DNA of 64,000 nucleotides. Origin: Stutzerimonas chloritidismutans AW-1. GTDB taxonomy: Bacteria; Pseudomonadota; Gammaproteobacteria; Pseudomonadales; Pseudomonadaceae. Shown here one piece after another: positions 32,665-41,679 of this stretch. The DNA lies in the NCBI RefSeq assembly GCF_000495915.1, contig NZ_AOFQ01000007.1:121766-185765 (forward strand), read 5' to 3'. The stretch's first letter is position 1. Every line of letters begins with the position of its first letter. Both the position numbers and the translations under genes were made by a program. The notes beneath the pieces were generated by a model. The model was not told the DNA's origin and ran no database searches. It saw nothing but the letters and a program-made list of their open reading frames with translations.

Positions 32665-33249
32665 ATGCTGCAACGCCTGTTGTTCGGTTTTGTCACCGTT
32701 CTTGGAATGAGTCTCGTAGGCTGTGCCCACAGCCCGCAGCAGCTCGATCCGAACCCCAAACTCAATGGCACCATCAATCCTGTCGGCCAGGGCCAGCCGG
32801 TCGTCGTGCGCGTGGTCGATGCGCGCCCCTCGCCGACGCTTGGCACCCGCGGCGGCCTTTACCCGGAAACCAGCGCGGTGATCGTGCCAAGTGCCAAGGT
32901 CATACCCAAGCTGCAGGCTCAGACCGAAGCGGCGGTGCGCCTGCTCGGCTTCACCCCGTCGCCCAACGCCTACAACGCGCCGCAGCTAACCCTGACCCTC
33001 GCGGAGCTGAAGTACCAGTCGCCGAAAGAAGGGCTGTACGTGACCGAGGCCAATATTGGCGCGACGCTGAAGATCGAAGTGCAGAACGCCGGTAAACGCT
33101 ACAACGGCCGCTATGGTGCCTCGCTGAACCAGCGTTTCGGCATGGCGCCGAACGAGCAGACCAATACCAAGCTGGTCACCGATGTGTTGAGCGATGCACT
33201 GACCCGGGTCTTCCGCGACGACAACATCGGTCGCCTGCTAGCCGAGTAA
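32665..33249 (+). CDS. YajG-family lipoprotein
   Basis: 194 residues. Signal peptide with lipobox LVGC (Cys20) and Ala next, so probably kept at the outer membrane. The body starts with PVVVRVVDARPSPTLGTRGG and includes APQLTLTLAELKYQSP and a C-terminal VTDVLSDALTRVFRDD, the YajG pattern. Function of the family is not established. Terminator at 33290-33323. Confidence 0.88.
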   Translation: MLQRLLFGFVTVLGMSLVGCAHSPQQLDPNPKLNGTINPVGQGQPVVVRVVDARPSPTLGTRGGLYPETSAVIVPSAKVIPKLQAQTEAAVRLLGFTPSPNAYNAPQLTLTLAELKYQSPKEGLYVTEANIGATLKIEVQNAGKRYNGRYGASLNQRFGMAPNEQTNTKLVTDVLSDALTRVFRDDNIGRLLAE

Positions 33250-33289
33250 GTTGCCAGCGATACGCACGACTCGCCGGTCCTGCCGATCC

Positions 33290-33323
33290 GAAACCCTGCC
33301 ATGGCCCAGCCTGGCAGGGTTTC
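33290..33323 (+). terminator. intrinsic terminator of the YajG-like gene
   Basis: GAAACCCTGCCA (33290-33301) / TGGCAGGGTTTC (33312-33323), 12-bp stem, ten-base loop, followed by TTCGTTTT; 40 bases after the stop. Confidence 0.85.
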
Positions 33324-33340
33324 TTCGTTTTCACGGGGCG

Positions 33341-33373
33341 GAAAACGAAAACGCCCCGCGATCAGCGGGGCGT
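33341..33373 (-). terminator. intrinsic terminator of the DUF1329 gene
   Basis: ACGCCCCGC (33351-33359) / GCGGGGCGT (33365-33373), five-base loop; on the minus strand it is followed by TTTTCGTTTTC and lies 18 bases after the stop. Confidence 0.88.
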
Positions 33374-33391
33374 CGAGTGCAGCCAGTCGAA

Positions 33392-34753
33392 TCAGCGAAC
33401 GCCGGAGTTGCGCAGGGCAGCCGGGGTGTACTGGTTGGAGTTGGCCTTGTAGTTGTAGGTGTAGGGGTTCTTCTCTTCGTTCTTCATGCCCATGACCAGG
33501 TAGCGGCCAGAGATGAGGTCGTACAGGGTCTCCATCGAGTACAGCGGAACCTGCACGTTGTAGAAGTACAGACTGTGCGCCTCGGCTACGCGCCACAGCT
33601 GGTTGCGGCCGTCGTAATGGTCGATCACCGCAGCTTGCCAGGTGTCTTCGTCGATGAAGAAGTGGCGCTTGGCATAGATGTGGCGCTCACCCGACTTCAG
33701 CGTGGCTTCCACTTCCCATACGCGGTGCAGCTCGTAGCGGGTCAGATCCTGATTGATATGGCCGGCCTTGACGATGTCTTCGTACTTCAGCTCGGGCGAA
33801 TCCAGGCGGTAGGAGTTGTAGGGGATGTACACCTCTTTCTTGCCGATCAGCTTCCAGTCGTAGCGGTCCGGCGCACCGTTGAACATGTCCAGGTTGTCGG
33901 ATGTGCGCAGGCCGTCGGCTGCAGTGCCCGGGCCGTCATAGGCGACCTGCGGTGCGCGGCGTACACGGCGCTGGCCGGCGTTGTAGATCCACGCCATGCG
34001 CGGTTCCTTCACCTGGTCGAGGGTCTCGTGTACCAGCAGCACGTTGCCGGCCAGGCGGGACGGCTCGGTTACCTGCTGCTTGAAGTAGAACAGCACGTTG
34101 CCATGCTTCTCGGGGTTGTAGTCGGTCAGGGTGTCGGTATAGACCACCTCATCGACGAACTTAACCAGGCTGAAGCTGCCGTTCACCTGTGGCGTGGCCT
34201 GGGCGACGACGCGCCGCGCCGAGCCCCCGCGGTAGCGGGTAATGTGGTTCCAGGCGACTTCGAGGCCGTCCTTGGGGATAGGGAAGGCGACGGCCTTCTC
34301 GAAGTTCTCCAGGCCGTTGCCGCCGCGGACCATGTTGGTCTGCGTGGCATTGCGCGCGGCGGCGTCATAGACATGCTGCGGCATGGCTGCGCTGCGGCGT
34401 GTCTCGTAGACCGGCAGGCGGTAGCTGTCCGGATAGCGCTTGAGCATGGCGATCTGCCCAGGTGTCAGGTTGTCCTTGTACTGCTCGTAGTTCTGCGCCG
34501 TGATGGTGAACTTGGGCTTGTCGCTGGCGTAAGGATCGCTGACGAAACCGTCTGGTGTCACCGTCGCAGCGTCCTGAGCCAAGCCGCCGGTCCAGGCTGG
34601 AATGGTACCTGCAGCGTTGCCGGACTTCTCCGCGCCGATCGGCGTCAGTTCGTTGCCGAGGCGGGCAGCCTCGGTTTCGGACACCGCAGCCATGACGTTA
34701 CTGGCCAGCAGTGAAAGCGTGAGCGCTCCGGTTGTGAACATTGTTATTTTCAT
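33392..34753 (-). CDS. DUF1329 domain-containing secreted protein
   Basis: 453 residues. Sec signal peptide covers residues 1-22 (ending VMAA). The body matches DUF1329: LTPIGAEKSGNAAGTIPAWTGG near the start, LKRYPDSYRLPVYETRRSAA, RMAWIYNAGQRRVRRAP and ELHRVWEVEATLKSGERHIYAKRHFFIDEDTW. The fold resembles outer-membrane-lipoprotein sorting factors (LolB-like); DUF1329 genes often sit beside DUF1302 genes and an RND exporter, but here it stands alone. Its own terminator and a long upstream region suggest independent control. Confidence 0.9.
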   Translation of the reverse strand: MKITMFTTGALTLSLLASNVMAAVSETEAARLGNELTPIGAEKSGNAAGTIPAWTGGLAQDAATVTPDGFVSDPYASDKPKFTITAQNYEQYKDNLTPGQIAMLKRYPDSYRLPVYETRRSAAMPQHVYDAAARNATQTNMVRGGNGLENFEKAVAFPIPKDGLEVAWNHITRYRGGSARRVVAQATPQVNGSFSLVKFVDEVVYTDTLTDYNPEKHGNVLFYFKQQVTEPSRLAGNVLLVHETLDQVKEPRMAWIYNAGQRRVRRAPQVAYDGPGTAADGLRTSDNLDMFNGAPDRYDWKLIGKKEVYIPYNSYRLDSPELKYEDIVKAGHINQDLTRYELHRVWEVEATLKSGERHIYAKRHFFIDEDTWQAAVIDHYDGRNQLWRVAEAHSLYFYNVQVPLYSMETLYDLISGRYLVMGMKNEEKNPYTYNYKANSNQYTPAALRNSGVR

Positions 34754-35129
34754 TATCTCGTCCTGTCATTTCTGAATAGCTGATTCCCCGTGGCGCTCGC
34801 TGCTGCTGCGCCATGTGATTCGGCCTGAAGAGCTGTGCCTGCAGCGCCTGGGTTGCGGGTAACCGCTCGATGGAAAGGGATGCTTGTCCATTGACCGTTA
34901 TCGCATTTGGCTGCCGCCCCCGCACAGGCTCTATTTCGCCGTTTCGAGGTATGCCGAGGGTGACGGCGCACCCGGCCTTTAGTCAAGGCCGACCGGTGAA
35001 GAGCGCGTCATAAGCTGGCCTGATAATGGTGCAGGACTGACATCGCTCCGTCGGGGAATTCGGAATCCTGGCGGGCGTCTGGATATACTACGCGGCTGCC
35101 TGGGCGACTTCGAAGAGAGGAAAATCTGA
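34754..35129. other. divergent intergenic region
   Basis: About 375 bp with no credible gene. It contains a hairpin GGCCTT (34974-34979) / AAGGCC (34985-34990) and a TATACT (35084-35089) that could be the -10 box of the 90-residue membrane protein gene, though no good -35 box is present. Confidence 0.4.
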
Positions 35130-35402
35130 ATGGTGTTACAAGCGCAGTCGGGGCTGGTGATTGCCCCAGCATTGCTTCTCAACGGGCTGGCGCTGCTGTG
35201 CGCGCTGTGCGGCGGCTGGTTGCTATTGGCGACGCAGTGGCGAGAGACACGCGCCCTGCGGCGGCCGCTCGTCGCTTCCGCACTGGAAACTGCGTCGACG
35301 AGAGATGGCGCGACTCAGCGCGTCAATCAGCTGTTCAACAGGGTAGGCGGGGCTGGACTGCTGCTCGGTCTGGGGCTGTCGATGGCCTCACGGCTACTCT
35401 GA
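35130..35402 (+). CDS. small two-helix membrane protein of unknown function
   Basis: 90 residues: helix one LVIAPALLLNGLALLCALCGGWLLLA, an Arg-rich cytosolic loop (TQWRETRALRRPLVAS), an amphipathic middle, and helix two VGGAGLLLGLGLSMASRLL. GAGAGGA lies nine bases before the ATG. No family recognised. It is convergent with the acyltransferase gene (57 bp). Confidence 0.65.
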   Translation: MVLQAQSGLVIAPALLLNGLALLCALCGGWLLLATQWRETRALRRPLVASALETASTRDGATQRVNQLFNRVGGAGLLLGLGLSMASRLL

Positions 35403-35458
35403 ACGTGTTTTCGGTTCGCTGAAGGGCCCGCAGATCAGGTACTGCGGGCCTTATGGGT

Positions 35459-36625
35459 TCAGGGTTCCAGACCGGCGTTGAGCCGGTACTGATTGCGCAC
35501 CGGCATGGCGTACTGCTGAATCAGATAGGGCTGCTGCACGCTCGGGCAGGCGGCCAGACGCTTGCTCCATTCGGCTTCGGCGCGCTCCACTTCCTCGCGA
35601 CTGAACAGCTCGGCGGCACTGGGCACCTGGATATCCGGATCACGGTCGTCCCAGAGGCGGTACGCGAGGTAGTGCACCGGGAACAGCCGATAGCTGCCGA
35701 GAATCTGCCGATCCAGCGCCAGGGCCATCTGCTTGGAATCTTCGGGCGCGCGCTCCATGGGCGTGCCGAAGGCGATGTGCACGCGTCCCTTGTAGCCGGT
35801 GATGCCCAGGGCAATGCTCGCGTCGTCCTCGCCCGGTGCCTTGGTATAGGTGCCGGTGGTGGCGCGGATGTATAGCTCGCGGGCCTTGGCCTGGTCGCAT
35901 GGGTCGTATTCATAGCTGATCGCCACCGGCACCGGGCGCAGTGCCGCCAGTGCGTCCGCGAACGCCTCGTCCTTGCGGCTCATGTGCAGCATCTTGAGGA
36001 TCGCCGAATCGGTGCGGTCGTCCCCATCCTTCGCGCGCCCTTCGGCCTGGGCTATCCACACCGACTCGCCATCGTTGCGGATCGAATGGTTGATGTACGC
36101 CGACAGCACCTGGTAAGCCGCCAGCTTCTCGCGCCGCCCACTGATGGAGCGGCGCACGATGAAGCTCTTGTTCAGACGCATCAGATCGCTGACGAAGGGG
36201 CGCTGCAGCAGGTTGTCGCCGATGGCGATGCGCGGAGTGCGGATGCCGGCCTGATAGACCGCATAGTTGACGAACGCCGGGTCCATGACGATGTCGCGGT
36301 GGTTGGCCAGGAACAGATAGGCTCGTCCCTGCTGGAGCTGCTCCAGGCCGGAAAAGGTCACGCCGTCGGTAGCGCGCTCGATCGTGCGGTCGATGTAGGC
36401 TTCGATCTTGTGCTGCAGTGCGTCTACCGTGCGGATACTGGCGAACTGCTTGCGCAACCTCCGCGAAATGACTGGCTTGATCAGCCAGCCCATGCTGTCG
36501 GCCAGCCGCGGGAAACGGAAGTGCGCCAGAATGTCGAGAAACTCGCGATCGGCGAACAGGCGCGCCATGACCAGCGGTACTTCGGCGTCGGCGTAGGGTC
36601 GGATGGCTTCGAATTCGTCCATCAT
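35459..36625 (-). CDS. 1-acyl-glycerol-3-phosphate acyltransferase family protein
   Basis: 388 residues. The acyltransferase core starts around 90: SGLEQLQQGRAYLFLANHRDIVMDPAFV (shown as a region; catalytic His109), then NLLQRPFVSDLMRLNKSFIVRRS and WIAQAEGRAKDGDDRTD, the PlsC blocks. The motif is NHRDIVMD, where the first Asp comes two residues after His or six after, not the usual NHX4D spacing. Larger than PlsC, with N- and C-terminal additions. No membrane helix is obvious. Acyl acceptor unknown. Confidence 0.8.
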   Translation of the reverse strand: MMDEFEAIRPYADAEVPLVMARLFADREFLDILAHFRFPRLADSMGWLIKPVISRRLRKQFASIRTVDALQHKIEAYIDRTIERATDGVTFSGLEQLQQGRAYLFLANHRDIVMDPAFVNYAVYQAGIRTPRIAIGDNLLQRPFVSDLMRLNKSFIVRRSISGRREKLAAYQVLSAYINHSIRNDGESVWIAQAEGRAKDGDDRTDSAILKMLHMSRKDEAFADALAALRPVPVAISYEYDPCDQAKARELYIRATTGTYTKAPGEDDASIALGITGYKGRVHIAFGTPMERAPEDSKQMALALDRQILGSYRLFPVHYLAYRLWDDRDPDIQVPSAAELFSREEVERAEAEWSKRLAACPSVQQPYLIQQYAMPVRNQYRLNAGLEP

Positions 36626-36863
36626 GCTCTCTGTAAAGGAAACGAGGAACGGGCCTGCAACGGATGGGCAGGCAATTTGCGGAACGGACCGGAGCCGGCT
36701 GGCTCATACTCATCGAGTAAACGGCCGTTTCGCCTCATGCCTGTGAAATCCTGCTTGCGGCCCAGGGTGCCCAATTGCGGGACACACCGAGTCGGTCTTC
36801 TAAAGGTTCGAATCAGCGACCTTTAAAGACGGCGATTATAGCGACAAGTCACCCGGAGGACCG

Positions 36864-37046
36864 ATGCTGGAAACACAGCTCTTTCATTGCCCTTATTGTG
36901 GCGAGCCGGTCGAGGCCGTCCTCGATCTCAGTGCGGGCGATCAGCAGTACATCGAGGACTGCGCCGTGTGCTGCCGGCCGATCGTCTTCGACCTGCGTAC
37001 GGACGGTGAACAGTGGCAGCTGGAAACCCGCGGGGAGGACGAATGA
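36864..37046 (+). CDS. CPXCG-motif cysteine-rich small protein
   Basis: 60 residues. CPYCG at 9-13 and CAVCC at 34-38 make a probable four-Cys zinc site (zinc-ribbon like), followed by RPIVFDLRTDGEQW. The family is widespread and uncharacterised. First gene of a tight cluster: its stop overlaps the next start. Confidence 0.88.
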   Translation: MLETQLFHCPYCGEPVEAVLDLSAGDQQYIEDCAVCCRPIVFDLRTDGEQWQLETRGEDE

Positions 37047-37306
37047 TGCGGCGTATCTACGAGCCGCGCGATCTGCTGGAGGCGGAGATGCTCAGCGGCA
37101 TGTTGATTGCCGAGGGCATCGAGGCATTCCTGGCGGGTAGTCATCTGATCGGCGCCATGGGCGAGCTGCCGGCGGCCGGGCTGCTCGGACTGATGGTTGC
37201 GGATGCGGATGCCGAGCGGGCACGTCAGCTGATCGCTGCGTACAATGGCGCCGAGCCGTTGCCGGGCGATGAACCGGAGAGTTACCCCGGCGAACTGATC
37301 TGCTGA
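37046..37306 (+). CDS. DUF2007 putative signal-transducing protein
   Basis: 86 residues. MRRIYEPRDLLEAEMLSGML followed by AEGIEAFLAGSHLIGAMGELP and GLLGLMVADADAERARQLI is the DUF2007 pattern, a small ferredoxin-like fold linked to the PII/ACT-like group. Two ATGs abut (37043 and 37046); GGAGG at 37034-37038 favours the second. The start overlaps the CPXCG stop, and the SRAP gene begins 11 bases after the stop, so the three are probably one operon. Confidence 0.85.
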   Translation: MRRIYEPRDLLEAEMLSGMLIAEGIEAFLAGSHLIGAMGELPAAGLLGLMVADADAERARQLIAAYNGAEPLPGDEPESYPGELIC

Positions 37307-37317
37307 CGAGTCTTTTT

Positions 37318-37935
37318 ATGTGCGGTCGCTACGCCCTTTTCCGCTGGAGCCAGGACTTCGCTGCCTTGCCCGGCTTCCCCTCTGATCAGCAACCGCACTG
37401 GAGCCTCGCGCCTGGCGCTTCGGTGCTGCTGCTGCGCAAGGTCGATGCGCAGTTGCAGCTCAGCCGCGTGCGCTGGGGGCTGACCCCGGCCTGGCTTACT
37501 GATCTGACGCGCACCCCTGCCCAGGCCCGGGCAGAAACCATCAGCGAACAGCCTATGTTCCGCGAGGCGTTTCGCCTGCGCCGCGGGTTGCTGCCGGCCA
37601 ACGGCTTCTACGAGTGGCGTGGCGCGGCGCGCAAGCGCCCGTACTGGATGACCAGCGAAGGCTCGCTCGGCTATTTCGCCGCACTCTGGGAAGCCTATCC
37701 GGTACAGGGTCATACGTATCTGAGCGCCGCCGTGGTGACGCTGCCCGCGGCTACGCTGCGTCGGCCACTGATGCTTGATGAAGCCGGGCAGGCCGCCTGG
37801 CTCGATCCCGAAACGCCGCTCGAGACATTGCAGGCGCTGCTGGCCCAGCCTCAGCCGGCCTTGCGTGAGCGCCCACTGGCAACCGTGGTGAATGACCCGC
37901 GTATCGACGGGCCGGAGTGCCTCACGCCGGCGTGA
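37318..37935 (+). CDS. SRAP (YedK/HMCES) family protein with altered catalytic residues
   Basis: 205 residues. SRAP proteins crosslink to abasic sites in single-stranded DNA through Cys2. Seen: MCGRYALF with Cys2, ARAET at 70-74, GFYEWR with Glu99, and RRPLML at 148-153. Compared with E. coli YedK, the Asn of NARxET is Gln69 and the His of HDRRP is missing: the block reads TLPAATLRRP, shorter by about four residues. Cys and Glu are kept. It may still bind abasic DNA but with different chemistry or reversal. Third gene of the CPXCG-DUF2007-SRAP cluster; no LexA box seen. Confidence 0.85.
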   Translation: MCGRYALFRWSQDFAALPGFPSDQQPHWSLAPGASVLLLRKVDAQLQLSRVRWGLTPAWLTDLTRTPAQARAETISEQPMFREAFRLRRGLLPANGFYEWRGAARKRPYWMTSEGSLGYFAALWEAYPVQGHTYLSAAVVTLPAATLRRPLMLDEAGQAAWLDPETPLETLQALLAQPQPALRERPLATVVNDPRIDGPECLTPA

Positions 37936-37956
37936 ACCGGCGCGGCTGCGTCGTCG

Positions 37957-40086
37957 TCACACCCTGAACTGGTTGATCAGGCGACGCTGCTGTTCGGCCA
38001 GGCGCGTCAACCCGGCACTGGCCTGGCTGGCTTCCTCGGCGCCACCGGCAACTTCCTGCGCGACCTGACCGATGTTGGTGACGTTGCGGTTGATGTCTTC
38101 GGCCACCGCGCTCTGCTCCTCGGCGGCACTGGCGATCTGGTTGTTCATGTCGTTGATCAGTGAGACCGCCTGGGTGATCGCCTGCAGCGCCTCGGCGGCG
38201 GCATCCGCCTGCTCGACGCTGCGCTGGGTGCGGCTCTGACTCTGCTCCATCACCTGCACCACATCCCGCGTGCCGTTCTGCAGCTGCTGGATCATCTGCT
38301 GGATCTCACCGGTCGCCTGCTGCGTCTTCTGCGCCAGGTTGCGGACCTCGTCGGCCACGACGGCGAAGCCGCGTCCCTGCTCGCCGGCGCGGGCCGCCTC
38401 GATTGCTGCATTGAGGGCGAGCAGGTTGGTTTGTTCGGCAATGCTGCGAATGGTCACCAGGATGGCGTCGATGTTCTCGCTGTCGCGGGCCAGGGTCTGC
38501 ACCACCTCCACCGCGCGGCCGATCTCGTCGGCCAGTTCGGTGATGGTCGAGCCGGTGTCCTGCACGATGTGCCGGCTCTGATTGGCCGCGCGATCGGCAT
38601 TGTTGGCGGCTTCGGCGGCCTGGGTCGCGTTGCGCGCCACGTCCTGGGCGGTGGCGGTCATTTCGTGCACGGCAGTGGCCACCAGCTCGATTTCCGCCAG
38701 CTGGGTCTGCACGCCCTTGTCGGTGCGGATGGCGATGTCGGCGGTGTGCTCGGAGGCATCACTGACCTTCTGCACCGAGCTGACGACCTCGCCGATCATG
38801 CCCTGCAGGCGCGCGAGGAAGGCGTTGAAGCCGGCGGCGATCTGGCCTAGCTCGTTGCGACTGTCGATGTTCAGGCGCTGGGTCAGGTCGCCTTCACCCT
38901 GGCCGATGTTGTCCAGCATGACCACCATTTCGCGCAGCGGGCGGGTGATGCGGCGGCTGATCAGCCAGATCGCCAGCAGACCGGCAAGGCCGATCAGCAC
39001 ACCGATGACCAGCATGGTAGCAAGGCTGCTGCGGCTTTCGTCGGCGAGGGCGACCATCAACTGGTCCAGCTCCTTCGTCACCTCGGCGGTCGGCAGCTCC
39101 AGCATCAGCACCCAGCGGGCCTCGGTGCCGGCAAAGGAAAACGGCAGGAACAGCGCGACGCGGCCACGGGCCTGATCGATTCGATAGTGGGTCTGACCGG
39201 CCGGCAACTGCTTGACCAGTGCCTGCTCCTCGGCATCGAGTATCTGTGCGGCGGGCTTGCCGATAAGGGTGGTGTCGCGGCTGTAGGCGGCAAGGCGGCC
39301 GTTGTTGGAGATCAGCGCGATCTGGCCGACGCCACCGTAGAGCTGGGTGTTGGCGTCGCTCAGCAGCTGTTGGATGAAGTCGACGCTGATGTCCGCGCCG
39401 ACGATACCGTGGAACTTGCCCTCGATTATGATCGGCGCATTGAACGACGACAGCAGCGACGTCTTGCCATTCATCTCGTAGGGTGCTGGATCGCCTACGC
39501 AGGGCTTGAGCTGCTCGCGCGGGCAGAGGTAGTACTCGCCGGCGCGCACGCCGGTTTCCAGCAGGCGGGTATCCTCGATGTCGGTGAGCTTGTCGACCAC
39601 CATCTGGCCGCTGGCGTCGCGGTAGATCCAGCTGGCGAAGCGGCCGTCGACCATGCCCGGGGCGTCGCCGCGGTACATGACGTCGTTGACGTCCACGCCG
39701 TTGGGCTCCCAGGCGATGTAGGTGCTGGTCAGATTGGGGTTCTCGAGCAGGGTCTGTCGCGCCAGATTGATCAGCTCTTCGCGCGTCAGGTTGGCCATCG
39801 GCATCCCTTCGTCATCACTGAGGCCGGTCAGGGTGTGTACTCGAGCGAGGCCTGTGGCGATCTGCAGGGGGGCCTGGAGTTGTGCCTGGATGCGGCTGAC
39901 CTGGGTCTGGGCGAGGGCGGTGACGCGCTGCTCGACCATGCCGTCGATCAGCGAACGGGTCCGCTCCTCGACCAGCGCCTGGCTGCGCATTCCGGAAACC
40001 ATCGCATACAGCAGAAGTGCGGCGATCACGGCCAGGGTGCAGGCGCCGGCCAATGCGGCGAAGGCGGTCTGGATGGATCTGAACAT
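37957..40086 (-). CDS. methyl-accepting chemotaxis protein, dCache type
   Basis: 709 residues. Helix one 9-31, periplasmic dCache_1 sensor (about 35-350), helix two 356-377, HAMP (about 378-430), then the signalling domain with the hairpin tip [19 protein letters not shown] and [14 protein letters not shown]. The sensor has [11 protein letters not shown], the end of the distal Cache subdomain, and an unusual Cys188/Cys196 pair (CPREQLKPC). No CheR-binding pentapeptide at the C-terminus. The 47 in-frame residues upstream run into the palindromic element and are not coding. Ligand unknown. Confidence 0.93.
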   Translation of the reverse strand: MFRSIQTAFAALAGACTLAVIAALLLYAMVSGMRSQALVEERTRSLIDGMVEQRVTALAQTQVSRIQAQLQAPLQIATGLARVHTLTGLSDDEGMPMANLTREELINLARQTLLENPNLTSTYIAWEPNGVDVNDVMYRGDAPGMVDGRFASWIYRDASGQMVVDKLTDIEDTRLLETGVRAGEYYLCPREQLKPCVGDPAPYEMNGKTSLLSSFNAPIIIEGKFHGIVGADISVDFIQQLLSDANTQLYGGVGQIALISNNGRLAAYSRDTTLIGKPAAQILDAEEQALVKQLPAGQTHYRIDQARGRVALFLPFSFAGTEARWVLMLELPTAEVTKELDQLMVALADESRSSLATMLVIGVLIGLAGLLAIWLISRRITRPLREMVVMLDNIGQGEGDLTQRLNIDSRNELGQIAAGFNAFLARLQGMIGEVVSSVQKVSDASEHTADIAIRTDKGVQTQLAEIELVATAVHEMTATAQDVARNATQAAEAANNADRAANQSRHIVQDTGSTITELADEIGRAVEVVQTLARDSENIDAILVTIRSIAEQTNLLALNAAIEAARAGEQGRGFAVVADEVRNLAQKTQQATGEIQQMIQQLQNGTRDVVQVMEQSQSRTQRSVEQADAAAEALQAITQAVSLINDMNNQIASAAEEQSAVAEDINRNVTNIGQVAQEVAGGAEEASQASAGLTRLAEQQRRLINQFRV

Positions 40087-40183
40087 GTGCGGAACTCCAA
40101 TTGCGCAGCGGATAAAGAGGCTATCGGCAGGATTTGCGACAACTGCAGCGGTACGTTCGGTTGCCTGACAGGTGGGTCCGCGA

Positions 40184-40279
40184 TAGGGTCTGTTCCCGTT
40201 TCGTACGCGGCCGCGCCGCCCGGCCATGGCGCCATTTGGCGCAGCAACGTGGCTTGCGACGAAACGGGAACAGACCCTA
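40184..40279. mobile_element. 96-bp palindromic element (MITE-like)
   Basis: Perfect 21-bp inverted repeats: TAGGGTCTGTTCCCGTTTCG+T (40184-40204) and its complement (40259-40279), enclosing 54 bp centred on the palindrome ATGGCGCCAT (40226-40235). Ends are TA on both sides, which fits a TA target duplication as made by IS630/Tc1-type transposases. It fills the promoter region between the divergent chemoreceptor and M48 protease genes. No reading frame of its own. Confidence 0.65.
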
Positions 40280-40310
40280 GGATACGGCGCAGGTTTTCCG
40301 GAGAGACTCG

Positions 40311-41129
40311 ATGTTCAAGCCGCACAGATTGTCGCTGTTGGTCGCCGCTGCCGTGCTGGCGGGCTGTCAGGCCGTCAACACCACCAGCGGCGGCGCCGTA
40401 GGCGTCGACCGCAAGCAGTACATGTTCAGCATGCTGTCGACCGAGCAGGTCAACCAGATGTACGCCCAGTCTTATCAAGAGACGCTCAGTGCGGCGTCAA
40501 GCAAGGGTGTGCTGGAGAAAAACAGCGCAATCACCAAGCGGGTCAACGGTATTGCCCAGCGGCTGATCGCCAAGGTGCCGGTGTTCCGCCCCGATGCCGC
40601 GCAATGGAACTGGGAGGTCAACGTCATCGACAGCCCGGAGCTTAACGCCAACTGCGGCCCGGGCGGCAAGATCATCTTCTACACCGGCCTGATCGAGAAG
40701 CTGAAGCTCACCGACGACGAGATCGCGGCCGTGATGGGCCACGAGATCGCCCACGCATTGCGCGAGCACGGTCGCGAAGCCATGTCCAAGGCCTATGGCG
40801 TGCAGATGGCGACGCAGCTGGGGTCGGCCATGGGCGTCGGCACCGGCGGCCTGCAGCTGGCGAACATGGGTGTGGAATATCTGATGACGCTGCCCAACAG
40901 CCGCGGCAACGAGAACGAAGCGGATCTGATCGGCCTGGAGCTCGCGGCGCGCGCGGGCTACAACCCGAATGCGGCGATCACGCTGTGGGAGAAGATGGCT
41001 TCGGCCGGTGGTTCGGCGCCGCCCGAGTTCATGAGCACGCACCCGTCGTCCACCACCCGCACCGCGGCGTTGAAGACGAATATTCCGAAAGTGATGCCGC
41101 TCTACGAACAGGCCCGCAGCGGCCGTTGA
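40311..41129 (+). CDS. M48-family metalloprotease lipoprotein (LoiP/YcaL-like)
   Basis: 272 residues. Lipobox LAGC with Cys19; Gln follows, which favours outer-membrane sorting. HEIAH at 144-148 is the zinc site and [18 protein letters not shown] gives the third ligand Glu. The C-terminal [16 protein letters not shown] is the conserved STHP block of M48 periplasmic proteases. These act in outer-membrane protein quality control. Its promoter must lie in or right after the palindromic element, since only 31 bp separate them. Confidence 0.92.
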   Translation: MFKPHRLSLLVAAAVLAGCQAVNTTSGGAVGVDRKQYMFSMLSTEQVNQMYAQSYQETLSAASSKGVLEKNSAITKRVNGIAQRLIAKVPVFRPDAAQWNWEVNVIDSPELNANCGPGGKIIFYTGLIEKLKLTDDEIAAVMGHEIAHALREHGREAMSKAYGVQMATQLGSAMGVGTGGLQLANMGVEYLMTLPNSRGNENEADLIGLELAARAGYNPNAAITLWEKMASAGGSAPPEFMSTHPSSTTRTAALKTNIPKVMPLYEQARSGR

Positions 41130-41138
41130 GCGATGACC

Positions 41139-41167
41139 TGTCGCCGGCCGTTCAGGCCGGCGACAGC
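41139..41167. terminator. convergent hairpin overlapping the SnoaL-like gene end
   Basis: CTGTCGCCGGCC (41139-41150) / GGCCGGCGACAG (41156-41167), perfect 12-bp stem with five-base loop. It starts ten bases after the M48 stop, and the SnoaL-like stop codon (41152-41154) lies in the loop. No T-run. Confidence 0.65.
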
Positions 41168-41595
41168 AGCGTCGAAAGGGGTGTCTCGATACCCAGTTGC
41201 TGATGCACGCCTTCGAGGTCGATGAGCGTGTGGATTTCCTCGATATCGCCAGCCGGGTTCAGCGTCCAGACGCTCATCACGGCGATCGCGAGAATCTTGT
41301 CGGCGACCGAGTAGCCGAACAGCGGCGTCGCCAGCGTTCCCATCACAGTGCTTGAGGTGACCACCTTGTGGCCCTCGCAGATGCACTCATCCACCACCAC
41401 TTCCAGATCCGGCATGGCTGTACGCACATTGCGCACGAGCTCGGCGAAACCTGCGCTGTTCAGCGGCTGGCCGATGAATGAGCCCTTGTAGGCGAAATAC
41501 TTGCTCTGCATCTGTTCGGAAAGGGCCAGGCGGCCCTTGTTCCAGCTCAGATCGATATGGTTGCAGACTCGTTTCTTGCGTCCATCCGCTGACAT
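41152..41595 (-). CDS. SnoaL-like/NTF2-fold ester cyclase family protein
   Basis: 147 residues. The pattern VCNHIDLSWNKGRLALSEQMQ, FVRNVRTAMPDLEVVVDE (as AELVRNVRTAMPDLEVVV) and the late EEIHTLIDLEGVHQQLG fits the SnoaL/ester-cyclase branch of NTF2-like folds; VWTLNPAGDI is the last beta strand pair. Some members cyclise polyketides, many have no known substrate. Single gene, convergent with the M48 protease. Confidence 0.75.
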   Translation of the reverse strand: MSADGRKKRVCNHIDLSWNKGRLALSEQMQSKYFAYKGSFIGQPLNSAGFAELVRNVRTAMPDLEVVVDECICEGHKVVTSSTVMGTLATPLFGYSVADKILAIAVMSVWTLNPAGDIEEIHTLIDLEGVHQQLGIETPLSTLLSPA

Positions 41596-41679
41596 GCAGC
41601 CTGATCTCCTCGGGGCGCTGATGTGCGCTGCGGTAGCGCACTCTATCAGCTCCCCGGTGGCGCAGATTTGCGCTGGGTA

